64,000 nucleotides of DNA from Amylibacter sp. SFDW26 (GCF_009184395.1 NZ_WEIC01000001.1:576047-640046); one strand, 5' to 3'. Counted from the stretch's first letter, positions 8,946 to 19,203 are shown. The notes: a model not told the origin generated them from the sequence alone. Translations and numbers: made by a program.

Positions 8946-9929
8946 ATGACCTCTATTTTGATTGAAAATAAGGCATTATCACCTGCGGTTTTTCTGGCTC
9001 CCCTTGCTGGTATCACAGATTTACCGTTTCGTAACCTCGTATCTGAATTCGGGGCAGGATTAGTTGTGTCCGAAATGGTGGCATCCCAAGAGATGGTTCA
9101 AGAACGGCCATCTGTACAAGCGCGTGCAGAGCTAGGGTTTGAATCACAGAACACATCCGTACAAATAGCAGGACGAGACGCTTACTGGATGGCTGAGTGT
9201 GCCAAAATGTGCGCTGATAATGGGGCGAAAATCATCGATATCAATATGGGATGTCCTGCAAAACAGGTTACAAATGGTCTTTCTGGTTCTGCTTTGATGA
9301 AGACACCAGATTTTGCACTAACATTGATCGAAGCAGTCGTGAACGCTGTTGATCTGCCCGTCACATTGAAAACCCGCCTTGGGTGGGATGATGATATGCT
9401 CAATGCCCCGCATATTGCAAAACAGGCGGAAAGTGCTGGCATTAAAATGGTCACAATCCATGGTCGCACACGGTGCCAATTTTATAAGGGCAATGCAGAC
9501 TGGAACGCTATTCGCGACGTTAAGGATGCAGTTGATATTCCTGTGATTGCGAATGGTGATATCGTTGACACGAAATCCGCAAAGCGGGCGCTAGAAGCCT
9601 CTGGTGCAGACGGCATTATGGTAGGGCGCGGGGCGCAAGGTAAACCATGGGCTTTGGCGCAAATCGCACATGATATTTTTGGGACAGATGCACCAAGTAT
9701 TCCAGTTGGGAATAGTCTTATTGATATGATTACAAGGCATTACGAAGAAATCTTGAAGTTTTATGGGGCAGAGCTTGGCAATCGCGTAGCACGTAAACAT
9801 CTGGGTTGGTATATGGATTATATCGGTACAAACCGTACATTGCGCCGCGCTGTGCAAACGGAAAAAGATACGACTGTGGTTCTATCATTAATACAGAATT
9901 TATATGATGATACCGAGGTGGCGGCATGA
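8946..9929 (+). CDS. dusB: tRNA-dihydrouridine synthase B (NifR3)
   Basis: Flavin-dependent enzyme that reduces uridine to dihydrouridine in tRNA. Visible are LAPLAGITDLPFRNL, the catalytic-Cys motif DINMGCPAKQVTNGLSGSALM, VTIHGRTRCQFYKGNADW and GIMVGRGAQGKPW, which covers the FMN phosphate site. In alphaproteobacteria this gene was called nifR3 and is the conserved first gene of the ntrBC operon. Its stop overlaps the ntrB start by 4 bp (ATGA), as expected for coupled translation. Confidence 0.96.
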   Translation: MTSILIENKALSPAVFLAPLAGITDLPFRNLVSEFGAGLVVSEMVASQEMVQERPSVQARAELGFESQNTSVQIAGRDAYWMAECAKMCADNGAKIIDINMGCPAKQVTNGLSGSALMKTPDFALTLIEAVVNAVDLPVTLKTRLGWDDDMLNAPHIAKQAESAGIKMVTIHGRTRCQFYKGNADWNAIRDVKDAVDIPVIANGDIVDTKSAKRALEASGADGIMVGRGAQGKPWALAQIAHDIFGTDAPSIPVGNSLIDMITRHYEEILKFYGAELGNRVARKHLGWYMDYIGTNRTLRRAVQTEKDTTVVLSLIQNLYDDTEVAA

Positions 9930-11002
9930 CTGATACATCTTTTGAAAATGTCTGGAATGCGCTGCCATTCCCTAGCTTTGTTGTAACACAAGACGGGCAA
10001 ATTACTGATGCGAATGGGGCTGCTGAACAATTGGTGTCTACATCTCAGCGTCAAATGCGCCAAAAGACACTATCGCAAATCTTTCATGAGAATTCGGTGG
10101 TCGTGGGAACGGTTCATCAAGCAGCTAAAGATCAGGGATCTATGACGCAATACAATGTGGATGTTGCGATTGAAAATAAAACTACGGCAGTGTGCAATGT
10201 CTATGTAAGTTTCCTAAACCCTGAACAGTCTAAGTTGCTTTTGGTTGTGCAGCCCACTGGTGTTGCACAGAAAATGAGCCAATCGCTTACTAATCTGTCG
10301 GCTGCCCGTTCCGTCACTGCAATGGCGGCAATGTTGGCGCATGAAATCCGTAATCCATTGGCGGGGATTACTGGCGCGTCGCAACTTTTAGCCATGAACG
10401 CCAACGAAGAAGATATCGAATTGGCCGACATGATTGCCCAAGAAGCCAAGCGTATTGGACAATTGGTCGACCGCGTGGAACATTTTGGCGATCAACGTCC
10501 AATGGATCCCAAGCCTGTTAATATCCATGACGTTCTAGATCGTGCGCAACGCGCTGCAGCTGCCGGCTATGCATCGCATGTGAATTTCACAGTGGAATAT
10601 GATCCATCGTTACCTGATACATCCGGTGATGCTGATCAATTATTACAAGTTTTTCAAAACCTTATTAAAAATGCAGCTGAAGCTGTGGACGAGAAACGCG
10701 GCACTATTAAAGTACGGACATCATATAATTCTGGCGTAAAGCTTGCAATGCAAGGTAACAAAACCCAAAACTTACCATTACAAATTGAGGTGATTGATAA
10801 TGGTCGGGGTGTTCCTGCCAATTTGATATCTGAAGTTTTTGACCCGTTTGTTACCAGTAAATCCAATGGCACAGGGCTTGGCCTGTCGCTTGTATCTAAA
10901 ATTATCGCTGCACATGGCGGCTTGGTTGAGTGTTCCAGCACAGAAGGGCGTACAGTATTTGTTGTGCGCTTACCTGTTTGGCGCGTCAAAAAGGAGAATT
11001 AA
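9926..11002 (+). CDS. ntrB: Nitrogen regulation sensor histidine kinase
   Basis: Cytosolic two-component kinase/phosphatase that controls NtrC in response to PII proteins. Domains are a PAS fold (about 10-110), the HisKA dimerisation helix with phospho-acceptor His139 in MLAHEIRNPLAG, and the HATPase lid and N boxes (NLIKNAAEAVDE, DNGRGVP, GTGLGLSLV). It has no membrane helices. Its start overlaps the dusB stop, and its stop is 2 bp before the ntrC start. Length (358 aa) is typical. Confidence 0.95.
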   Translation: MTDTSFENVWNALPFPSFVVTQDGQITDANGAAEQLVSTSQRQMRQKTLSQIFHENSVVVGTVHQAAKDQGSMTQYNVDVAIENKTTAVCNVYVSFLNPEQSKLLLVVQPTGVAQKMSQSLTNLSAARSVTAMAAMLAHEIRNPLAGITGASQLLAMNANEEDIELADMIAQEAKRIGQLVDRVEHFGDQRPMDPKPVNIHDVLDRAQRAAAAGYASHVNFTVEYDPSLPDTSGDADQLLQVFQNLIKNAAEAVDEKRGTIKVRTSYNSGVKLAMQGNKTQNLPLQIEVIDNGRGVPANLISEVFDPFVTSKSNGTGLGLSLVSKIIAAHGGLVECSSTEGRTVFVVRLPVWRVKKEN

Positions 11003-11004
11003 TT

Positions 11005-12384
11005 ATGGATGGAACAGTCATAGTCGCAGACGATGACCGCACAATCCGCACGGTTTTAACACAAGCGCTAACACGAGCAGGCTGCAAGGTTCGTTCGACG
11101 GGCAGTGTTTCGACTTTATGGCGCTGGATCGAAGAAGGCGAGGGCGATGCTGTCGTATCGGATGTGATGATGCCAGACGGCAATGGTTTGGATTTATTGC
11201 CGCAAATCCACCGTAAACGTCCGAACCTACCTGTGATCATTATTTCTGCACAAAATACGGTTATGACAGCGATCAAGGCTTCTGAGCATGGTGCGTATGA
11301 TTATTTGCCAAAACCTTTTGATCTGAAAGAGTTATTATCGAAAGTTAGTCGTGCCTTAAGTCAGTCAAATATGGCTGCCGCGCCGACGGCAACAGCTATG
11401 AATAGTGGTCAAAACTTGCCACTTGTTGGCAGTTCACCTGCAATGCAAGAGGTGTACCGTGTTGTTGCGCGTGTTCTGAATACGGATCTTAATGTGATGA
11501 TCACGGGGGAAAGCGGTACGGGTAAAAACCTGTTGGCGAAGACCTTACATGATCTTGGACATCGCGGATCAGCACCAATGGTTACTATAGGAGCCGCCTC
11601 AGCAACGCCTGAAAGTGTTGAGCAAATTTTGCAAGACGAAAATAAAACGCCAAATGGAGCGACCATTTATCTTGATGAAATTGCTGAAATGCCAGCCGAT
11701 ACACAATTGAGATTGTTGGATTTAATGCAATCTCCCGTTGTTCAAGATAAAAACCTGCGCTTCATTTCGTCAACACAAAAACCATTGACGAACTTGGTGA
11801 ATGAAGGTCTGTTCCGTGAGGATTTATTCTACCGTCTTAGCGTTATGCCCATTTCATTGCCGCCGCTACGTGACCGTATGGATGACATTTCTGAGCTTAC
11901 ATTGTACTTCTTGCAAAAAATTGCAGCGGACGGCCAACCATTGAAGACGATTGCCAGCAAAGCGCTGGATCATATGCGTTCAGCACTTTGGCTGGGTAAT
12001 GTCCGCGAATTGCAAAATTTCGTACAACGCGTTGCCGTACTGTGTACCGAAGAAGAAATCACTGCTCAATTTACCGAAGAGACATTAAAACAAATGCCTA
12101 AGGCTAAACCAGAAGGGGTGCCTTTGGGCAATGAACGCCTTTCATCAGCGGTTGAGGCGCATTTGAAACGGTACTTTGATTTGCATGGCGATCAGTTGCC
12201 ACCACCTGGTTTATACAACCGTATTTTACGTGAAGTTGAACTGCCATTGATAGCTTTGACATTGTCAGCGACCCGAGGAAATCAGATTAAAACGGCAGAA
12301 TTGCTGGGTATCAACAGGAATACTTTGAGAAAAAAGATCAATGACCTCGATATACAGGTGACACGCACTAAGAAAATGATGTAA
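11005..12384 (+). CDS. ntrC: Nitrogen regulation response regulator NtrC, sigma54-loop-less type
   Basis: Receiver domain (residues 1-120, phospho-acceptor Asp53 in VSDVMMPDGNG), AAA+ domain (about 140-370) and Fis-type HTH (about 430-459; TAELLGINRNTLRKKI). The ATG at 11005 is preceded by AAGGAG, so the longer upstream frame is rejected. The AAA+ segment between APMVTIGAA and IYLDEIAEMP is about 15 residues shorter than in enteric NtrC and has no GAFTGA loop. Walker A reads GESGTGKN, with Asn175 where Thr/Ser is usual. This matches the rhodobacterial NtrC type known from Rhodobacter capsulatus, which activates sigma70 promoters. Confidence 0.95.
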   Translation: MDGTVIVADDDRTIRTVLTQALTRAGCKVRSTGSVSTLWRWIEEGEGDAVVSDVMMPDGNGLDLLPQIHRKRPNLPVIIISAQNTVMTAIKASEHGAYDYLPKPFDLKELLSKVSRALSQSNMAAAPTATAMNSGQNLPLVGSSPAMQEVYRVVARVLNTDLNVMITGESGTGKNLLAKTLHDLGHRGSAPMVTIGAASATPESVEQILQDENKTPNGATIYLDEIAEMPADTQLRLLDLMQSPVVQDKNLRFISSTQKPLTNLVNEGLFREDLFYRLSVMPISLPPLRDRMDDISELTLYFLQKIAADGQPLKTIASKALDHMRSALWLGNVRELQNFVQRVAVLCTEEEITAQFTEETLKQMPKAKPEGVPLGNERLSSAVEAHLKRYFDLHGDQLPPPGLYNRILREVELPLIALTLSATRGNQIKTAELLGINRNTLRKKINDLDIQVTRTKKMM

Positions 12385-12428
12385 AACTGCCACAGTGTAT
12401 ATCGTAATTATGGAACGACTCGGGCAGG

Positions 12429-14690
12429 ATGAGAAAGTTTCCACTTCTAAATAGAATGAACCGCTTGAATATTTGGCGTAAGCGCCGAAATGTTCAAAGC
12501 GCTTTAACTTTGTGCCTTGTAGCACTTGGTCCAATCTTACTTGTAACAACAGTTTTCCTGTTGAACCGTTTTGGTTCGCAGATTTCACCTGGGTTGTTTC
12601 GTGGGATTGTTCTTGCTGACTTCGTTTACGTTTTGGTAATTGTTGCGCTTGTTGCACAACGTATTATGCAGATGGTAGCAGCACGGCGTGCAAAATCGGC
12701 GGGCTCTCGCTTACACATTCGCTTGAGTGGAGTTTTCGCGGCTGTCGCTTTTATTCCAACAGTTTTGGTTGCTGTATTTGCAACTATTACATTGAATATT
12801 GGTATCGAAGGTTGGTTTTCAGAACGTGTAAGGGACGCGGTTGGCACATCTTTGTCAGCGGCAGAAGCTTATGAAGCAGAACAACGTGATGACTTGTTAG
12901 AAGACGCCGCTTTTCTTGGGCAATATTTGGTAAACCAGAAACGTAGGTTCCCGTTAATAGAAACTGCTGGCATTCGCGATGTTATGATCCAAGGGCAGTC
13001 ACTTGTACAACGTGGATTGAAGGAAGCTTACGTTATCAACAGTAATTCTGAAATTGTAGCACGTGGGGATCGCAGCTATTTATTTGATTATGAGCCGCCA
13101 ATCTTAGAAGAAATTACAACAGCAGATGATTTTAAGACCGTTATTATTCGCGACTGGGAAAACAATGAGTTTCGGGCGCTGCTAAAACTACCAAATTTTT
13201 TGGATCACTATTTATTAGTTTCACGCACTGTTGATGGTGATATTTTAACTTTGCTGGATGAAACCAAAGAAACCGTATCACTTTATAACCAACTTGAAAG
13301 TGATCGAGGTCGCTTACTGTTTGATCTTGGTTTGATGTATCTTGGTTTTGCTTTTTTTGTTATTTTATCTGCTATCTGGTTAGGTTTATGGTTTGCAGAA
13401 CGTCTTGCGCGCCCTGTTGGCAAGTTGGCTGGTGCAGCACAGCGTGTTGGTGCAGGGGATTTAACAGTACGTGTACGTGAAGAAGCTGGCGATGATGAGA
13501 TTGCGATGTTGGGGCGTATATTTAATCGGATGACACAGCAGGTGAAACGCCAACGGGATGACTTGATAGATGTAAACGAACGTACGGAAAACCGCAGACG
13601 CTTGTTTGATAGTGTATTAACGGGGGTATCAACAGGTGTCATTGGTTTAACACCAAGTGGCGAGATCGAAGTGTTTAATGCGGCGGCCTCTCGTTTGTTA
13701 GAGGTCGATGTAGAGAAAGTTATCGGTAAAACACTAAAGAAAACCGTTCCAGAATTTGCAGCCTTATTTAAAGAAAGCCAAGATAAAGGCGGGCAAACGC
13801 GCCAAGATGAGATCAGTTTGACACGCGCAGGTCACGCCGAAGTGTTATTGGTACGTATTGCCGCACGTATGACTGATGGGGAAACACTTGAAGGGTATGT
13901 TGTGACCTTTGATGATGTTACGGATCTTGTATCTGCTCAGCGTATGGCGGCTTGGGGCGATGTCGCGCGCCGTATTGCGCATGAGATTAAGAACCCGTTA
14001 ACACCAATTCAACTGTCGGCAGAACGTATGCGCCGCAAGTTTATGCCTTTGGTTGGTGATCAGTCTGATACGTTGGAACAATATACAGATGTGATCATTC
14101 GGCAAACAACCGATCTGCGTCGCATTGTCGATGAATTCTCTAAGTTTGCACGTATGCCAGAGCCAGAACGCCGTACACATAACTTGTCTAAACTGATAGG
14201 CGATGCCGTTCTATTGCATCAAAATGCGCGGCAAGACATTGAGATTAAACTTAAAAATAATAGAAAGCAGTTGGATGTCGATCTTGATGACACGATGATT
14301 TCTCAAGCTCTTACAAATCTTATAAAAAATGCTGGTGAAGCAATTGATAGTTATATCTCACAGCATGGTAACGAAAACTACATACCTGAGATTAGAGTGT
14401 TGGTTGATACAAAAGATAAAGTTACAACTATATTGATACAGGATAATGGTATTGGGTTGCCTAAAGAAAAGAGATCAAGATTATTTGAGCCATATGTTAC
14501 GAACCGTGAAAATGGTACGGGATTGGGACTGCCCATTGTGAAGAAGATTATTGAAGAACATGGAGGTACATTAGAATTACTTGATGCACCGAAGTTTAAA
14601 GGCAATAAACATGTAGGTGCTATGGCGCGTATAGTATTGTCTGTGGTAAACCAAGAAGAACAAGAACCTGAAAAAGCCAAAGTAGCATAA
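12429..14690 (+). CDS. ntrY: Nitrogen/redox sensor histidine kinase
   Basis: Membrane-bound kinase of 753 residues. Several N-terminal TM helices (about 24-100) precede an extracytoplasmic segment, then another TM helix (about 295-320), a HAMP linker (LARPVGKLAGAAQRVGAGDL), a PAS domain, and HisKA with IAHEIKNPLTPIQLSAERM. HATPase boxes are NLIKNAGEAID, DNGIGLP and GTGLGLPIVKKII. It forms a pair with NtrX. In alphaproteobacteria this system responds to nitrogen and, in some species, oxygen. It lies 44 bp after ntrC and 18 bp before ntrX. Confidence 0.95.
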   Translation: MRKFPLLNRMNRLNIWRKRRNVQSALTLCLVALGPILLVTTVFLLNRFGSQISPGLFRGIVLADFVYVLVIVALVAQRIMQMVAARRAKSAGSRLHIRLSGVFAAVAFIPTVLVAVFATITLNIGIEGWFSERVRDAVGTSLSAAEAYEAEQRDDLLEDAAFLGQYLVNQKRRFPLIETAGIRDVMIQGQSLVQRGLKEAYVINSNSEIVARGDRSYLFDYEPPILEEITTADDFKTVIIRDWENNEFRALLKLPNFLDHYLLVSRTVDGDILTLLDETKETVSLYNQLESDRGRLLFDLGLMYLGFAFFVILSAIWLGLWFAERLARPVGKLAGAAQRVGAGDLTVRVREEAGDDEIAMLGRIFNRMTQQVKRQRDDLIDVNERTENRRRLFDSVLTGVSTGVIGLTPSGEIEVFNAAASRLLEVDVEKVIGKTLKKTVPEFAALFKESQDKGGQTRQDEISLTRAGHAEVLLVRIAARMTDGETLEGYVVTFDDVTDLVSAQRMAAWGDVARRIAHEIKNPLTPIQLSAERMRRKFMPLVGDQSDTLEQYTDVIIRQTTDLRRIVDEFSKFARMPEPERRTHNLSKLIGDAVLLHQNARQDIEIKLKNNRKQLDVDLDDTMISQALTNLIKNAGEAIDSYISQHGNENYIPEIRVLVDTKDKVTTILIQDNGIGLPKEKRSRLFEPYVTNRENGTGLGLPIVKKIIEEHGGTLELLDAPKFKGNKHVGAMARIVLSVVNQEEQEPEKAKVA

Positions 14691-14708
14691 GGGTCAAAGG
14701 AAAGTATT

Positions 14709-16109
14709 ATGGGCGATATTCTAGTAGTAGATGATGAAAAAGACATTCGAGAATTAGTGTCGGATATTTTAATTGATGAAGGCTATACAACGCGTTTGGC
14801 AGCCAATTCGGATGATACATTTTATGAAATTAACTCCGAAGCACCAGATTTGATCATTCTGGATATCTGGCTGAAAGAAAGTAAGTTGGACGGTATCGAT
14901 ATTTTAAAAACGGTCCGCCGTGATAACCCTGATATCCCTATTGTGATCATCTCGGGTCATGGCAATATCGAAATCGCTGTTGCCGCAATCAAACAGGGCG
15001 CTTACGATTTTATCCAAAAACCGTTCAATATCGATCAATTGATGGTTGTTATATCACGAGCGATGGAAACTTCCCGCTTACGTCGTGAAAATGCAGCCTT
15101 GAAAGTAAGGGATGTAACTTCATCTACGATGGTTGGCGAAAGCCTAATATTCAAAGCGCTTAAATCGCAATTGGATAAAGTTACAAAAACCAATGGTCGA
15201 GTAATGTTGCGTGGCGCGTCTGGTTCAGGAAAAGAAGTTGCAGCACGTTATATTCATGCAAACTCTGACCGTTCAAAAGCTCCGTTTGTGTCTGTGAATT
15301 CTGCAACGATTGAACCAGAACGTATGGAAGAAGTTTTATTTGGCCGTGAAACAAAAGAGCGTGGCCATGAGCCAGGTCTGCTGGAACAAGCGCATGGCGG
15401 TTTTGTCTTTTTTGATGAAATCGCAGATATGCCAATTGGGACACAATCTAAAATCTTACGAGTGCTTGTTGACCAGCAATTCACACGTGTTGGCGGTTCA
15501 GATAAAGTCCGCGTTGATATGCGCGTTGTGTCTGCTACGAATAAAAACCTGTTAGATGAAATCGCTGAAGGTAATTTCCGCGAAGAGCTGTACCATCGCT
15601 TAAACGTTGTTCCAATAGAGGTTCCAGCTTTGGAAGAACGTCGTGAGGATATTCCTGTTCTAGCGGAACACTTCATTGATGAATTGCACAAAACGCAAGG
15701 ATTACCCAAACGTAATCTATCCGAAGAAACAGCCGCGATGCTCCAAACTATGTCATGGCCTGGAAATGTTCGCCAATTGCGTAATATTATTGAACGTGTA
15801 TTGGTGTTGGGTGCTGATACTGGCGACATAGAGCCAAACGAATTACCAAATAACGTAGCAACAGAAAATGATGATGGTCCTACTCAAAAATCTTTTGCTA
15901 TGTTGCCACTAAGGGAAGCACGCGAAATGTTTGAACGGGACTATTTAATGGCTCAAATCAATCGATTTGGCGGTAATATTTCTAAAACTGCCAATTTTGT
16001 TGGTATGGAACGTTCAGCACTGCACCGTAAATTGAAGTCACTAAATGTGATTACTACAAATAAATCCGGCGCACGTGTGGCAGAAATTGATGAGATAGAT
16101 CAAGGTTAA
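14709..16109 (+). CDS. ntrX: Response regulator NtrX
   Basis: Partner of NtrY. The receiver domain (1-120) starts ILVVDDEKDIRELV and has the acceptor Asp in LIILDIWLKES. The AAA+ domain has Walker A RGASGSGKEV and FFDEIADMP, and there is a C-terminal Fis HTH (TANFVGMERSALHRKLKSL). The stretch after VLFGRET reads KERGHEPGLLEQA where GAFTGA would be, so sigma54 contact is doubtful, as reported for other alphaproteobacterial NtrX. Length (466 aa) is typical. It follows ntrY directly. Confidence 0.95.
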   Translation: MGDILVVDDEKDIRELVSDILIDEGYTTRLAANSDDTFYEINSEAPDLIILDIWLKESKLDGIDILKTVRRDNPDIPIVIISGHGNIEIAVAAIKQGAYDFIQKPFNIDQLMVVISRAMETSRLRRENAALKVRDVTSSTMVGESLIFKALKSQLDKVTKTNGRVMLRGASGSGKEVAARYIHANSDRSKAPFVSVNSATIEPERMEEVLFGRETKERGHEPGLLEQAHGGFVFFDEIADMPIGTQSKILRVLVDQQFTRVGGSDKVRVDMRVVSATNKNLLDEIAEGNFREELYHRLNVVPIEVPALEERREDIPVLAEHFIDELHKTQGLPKRNLSEETAAMLQTMSWPGNVRQLRNIIERVLVLGADTGDIEPNELPNNVATENDDGPTQKSFAMLPLREAREMFERDYLMAQINRFGGNISKTANFVGMERSALHRKLKSLNVITTNKSGARVAEIDEIDQG

Positions 16110-16184
16110 TTATTGACCTAGCTCTATGAATTTGCGATTTATTTGCGATTGCGCTGATTTTTGCGCGTTGATCAGGAGACCGAA

Positions 16185-17561
16185 ATGAAGGTCATCATAT
16201 GTGGCGCTGGACAAGTTGGTTGGCAAATCGCAAGGCACTTGTCCTCTGAAAGCAATGACGTGACGGTTGTGGACAACAATGCTGAATTGGTTGCACGTGC
16301 GACTGACACACTAGATGTCGGTGGTATAACGGGATTTGCATCTTACCCAGATGTTTTGGCTCGTGCAGGTGCAAATGATGCAGATATGATCATTGCTGCA
16401 ACATTCTCGGATGAGGTTAATATGGTCACATGTCAGGTGGCACATTCGGTTTTTTCAATTCCGCGTAAAATTGCGCGACTACGCTCACAATCCTATTTAG
16501 ATGTGATTTATTCTGATTTATATCAAAGGGACCACTTGCCAATTGATGTTGTGATCTCACCAGAACTCGAGGTTGCAAAAACAGCTCTTCAACAGATTGA
16601 ATCACCATCAACTTTTGACACAGAGCCTTTCTTAGAGGGGCAAGCAAAGTTTATTGGCATTGAACTGGATGAAGACTGTCCTGTTCTAAACACGCCATTA
16701 CGCCAGTTGTCGGAACTCTTTTCAACACTTCGTGCAGTGGTTGTTGGTGTTCGCCGCGAAGGCCATTTGTTTGCACCAAGTGCAGGTGACCAATTGTTTG
16801 CTTGTGATCAAGCATATATTGTTATCCACAATGAAGATTTGTCTCGTTGTTTGGAGGTTTTTGGAAAAACTGTCAAAAAACGCGAACGTGTCATTATCTT
16901 AGGTGGTGGTAACGTTGGGTTACATGTTGCATATACATTAGAGCAGAGTGGTGACCGTATTCGCACAAAAATTATTGAGAAGAACCGAGAGTGCGCTGAA
17001 AATGCAGCTGATGCATTGACCCGTACGATTGTTTTGAATGGCGACGGTTTAGATATGGAACTGCTTGAAGAGGCAAATATTGCACAAGCGGATGCTTTAT
17101 TGGCTTTGACTGATGATGATAAAACGAACCTTTTAAGTTGTACACGTGCAAAAGCCGCTGGAGTACCTATGACTGTGGCTTTGGTAAATGACCCATCATT
17201 GACGGAATTAAAAGAACCACTTGGCATTGATGCTTTCATCAACCCACGCGCAACAACGGTATCATCGATTTTACGGCACATTCGGCACGGACGTGTGAAA
17301 GAGGTTTATTCTATTGGAGATGCAGAAGCAGAAGTAATTGAAGCCCAAGTTTTAAACAGTTCTCCGATTGCGGGGATGAAAGTGCGGGATATTGATTTTC
17401 CAGAAGGTGCTATTTTAGGGGCTGTACAGAAAGGTACAGAAGTTTTGCGCCCAAATGGTGATACAAAGATCGAAGATGAAGACACCGTGGTGATTTTCTG
17501 CCTAGCAGAGGATATTCCTAAAGTGGAAACATTGTTCCAAGTTCAAGTTGATTTTTTCTAG
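16185..17561 (+). CDS. trkA: Trk potassium uptake regulatory subunit
   Basis: Cytoplasmic NAD(H)-binding gating subunit of the Trk K+ channel. Two Rossmann/RCK repeats are seen: MKVIICGAGQVGWQIARHLS (residues 1-20) and RVIILGGGNVGLHVAYTLE (about 233-251), each followed by a TrkA-C domain. The start at 16185 gives 458 residues, the classical TrkA length, with AGGAG 8-12 nt upstream. A GTG-type upstream frame start (16161) is rejected. It is followed by trkH after 4 bp, giving a complete TrkAH system downstream of ntrYX. Confidence 0.95.
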   Translation: MKVIICGAGQVGWQIARHLSSESNDVTVVDNNAELVARATDTLDVGGITGFASYPDVLARAGANDADMIIAATFSDEVNMVTCQVAHSVFSIPRKIARLRSQSYLDVIYSDLYQRDHLPIDVVISPELEVAKTALQQIESPSTFDTEPFLEGQAKFIGIELDEDCPVLNTPLRQLSELFSTLRAVVVGVRREGHLFAPSAGDQLFACDQAYIVIHNEDLSRCLEVFGKTVKKRERVIILGGGNVGLHVAYTLEQSGDRIRTKIIEKNRECAENAADALTRTIVLNGDGLDMELLEEANIAQADALLALTDDDKTNLLSCTRAKAAGVPMTVALVNDPSLTELKEPLGIDAFINPRATTVSSILRHIRHGRVKEVYSIGDAEAEVIEAQVLNSSPIAGMKVRDIDFPEGAILGAVQKGTEVLRPNGDTKIEDEDTVVIFCLAEDIPKVETLFQVQVDFF

Positions 17562-17565
17562 TAAT

Positions 17566-19071
17566 ATGAAAGGGATAACAGATATTCCTTTCTTTGTTAT
17601 TCTTATGGCATTGTCATGTATTGCGATGTTTTTTCCAATTTTACATGCCATTCGCTTGGAGGATTGGTTAACAGCGCGCACGTTTTTCTATAATGGTGCT
17701 TTTTTAGGGATTATTACTACGATCATTGGCATTGCTGTAAGACGCCAAGACAGAAGCGCATCCGCAAGCACACATTTGATTACTATGTTATGCGCCTATG
17801 TGGTTTTACCCATATTCTTAGCAATGCCGTTTGCCGCCTTAGTTAAAACAGCCTCATTTTTCCAATCGTATTTCGAAATGCTGTCAAGTCTGACAACAAC
17901 TGGTGCAACATTATTCGATGATCCTAAAGTCTTGTCTGAGCCATTACATTTATGGCGCTCGTTGGTGGGGTGGCTTGGTGGTTTTATGATTTTAGTGGTC
18001 GCAATGGCTATTTTCGCCCCCTTAAACATGGGGGGCTTTGAAATTTATGCTTTGCAACGACATCGGAAAGAAGCTGTATCGCAGATGCAAAAAGCTGAGG
18101 TTTCTGAGAGACTTAATAAGTTTGCAAATCAAATTTTTCCAATTTATTTGATGCTTACATTGGTTCTGACATTTACTTTGATTATTCTTGGTGAACGCGC
18201 GTTTATTGCGGTTACACATGCAATGGCTATTTTATCAACCAGTGGAATATCCCCTGTTGGCGGCTTATCAGGATCGTCTGGTGGTTTTTTCGTTGAACTG
18301 GTTATGTTTTTATTTCTGTTTTTTGCGGTTTCTAGAAACACGTTTTTGCCAGGACGTGAACAAGAAAGCTGGCGAACAATCAAACATGATAAAGAAATCA
18401 CACAAGCTTTGCTGTGTATTACGATCATTCCAGCCTTATTATTTATCCGGCATTGGACTGGCGCAATTGAGGCAAATGCTCAAGGTGATGCTATAACTGG
18501 GGTTAGTTCACTTTGGGGGAGTAGCTTTACGATTTTATCGTTTCTTACGACAACAGGTTTTGAAAGCCAATCTTGGGGGACAGCACAAAATTGGTCTGGC
18601 TTAGGAACTCCAGGCCTTATTTTTATTGGCCTTTCTGCATTAGGTGGCGGCGTTGCTACGACTGCAGGAGGCATTAAGTTGCTACGGATTTATGCATTAT
18701 ACAAACACGGAATACGTGAGATGGAACGCCTAAGTTACCCAAGTTCTGTGGGGGGTGCAGGGCAACGTGGCCGAGCCATAAGGCGTGAAGGGGCATTTAT
18801 TGCATGGATATTCTTAATGGTTTTTGTCTTCACATTGGGAATTATTATGTTGGGACTAACTTTAACAGGCTTAGACTTTGAAGAAGCGCTCGTTTTTGCT
18901 GTTGCAGCATTGGCTACCTGTGGTCCATTGGTAGGGATTTCGATCGAAGGTAGTTCAAGTTATATACTTCTCTCAGACGAAGCAAAAGCTATCTTATGTG
19001 TTGCGATGATTCTCGGACGTTTAGAAACGGTTGCCGTTATTGCCTTATTTAACCCCAATTACTGGCGTTAA
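17566..19071 (+). CDS. trkH: Trk potassium transporter membrane subunit
   Basis: Polytopic channel subunit with four M1-P-M2 repeats. Selectivity-filter-like segments are SSLTTTGATLF, LSTSGISPVGG, LTTTGFESQSW and LATCGPLVGIS, each placed between hydrophobic helices. Start: ATG at 17566 (MKGITDIPFF), 4 bp after the trkA stop. An in-frame TTG at 17548 is possible but would overlap trkA. No clear Shine-Dalgarno precedes it, so coupling to trkA translation is likely. About 501 residues. Confidence 0.93.
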   Translation: MKGITDIPFFVILMALSCIAMFFPILHAIRLEDWLTARTFFYNGAFLGIITTIIGIAVRRQDRSASASTHLITMLCAYVVLPIFLAMPFAALVKTASFFQSYFEMLSSLTTTGATLFDDPKVLSEPLHLWRSLVGWLGGFMILVVAMAIFAPLNMGGFEIYALQRHRKEAVSQMQKAEVSERLNKFANQIFPIYLMLTLVLTFTLIILGERAFIAVTHAMAILSTSGISPVGGLSGSSGGFFVELVMFLFLFFAVSRNTFLPGREQESWRTIKHDKEITQALLCITIIPALLFIRHWTGAIEANAQGDAITGVSSLWGSSFTILSFLTTTGFESQSWGTAQNWSGLGTPGLIFIGLSALGGGVATTAGGIKLLRIYALYKHGIREMERLSYPSSVGGAGQRGRAIRREGAFIAWIFLMVFVFTLGIIMLGLTLTGLDFEEALVFAVAALATCGPLVGISIEGSSSYILLSDEAKAILCVAMILGRLETVAVIALFNPNYWR

Positions 19072-19203
19072 AGGCACAATATAGCGAAAAAACGCACTAA
19101 AAACGCTGGTTTGCTCTGGATAATCCCAATTTGCTGACTAGTATCGCGCTTATAAAAAGAAAACGCTCACGCAAATGTGGGCCAATAACGAAAGCTGGGA
19201 CAA

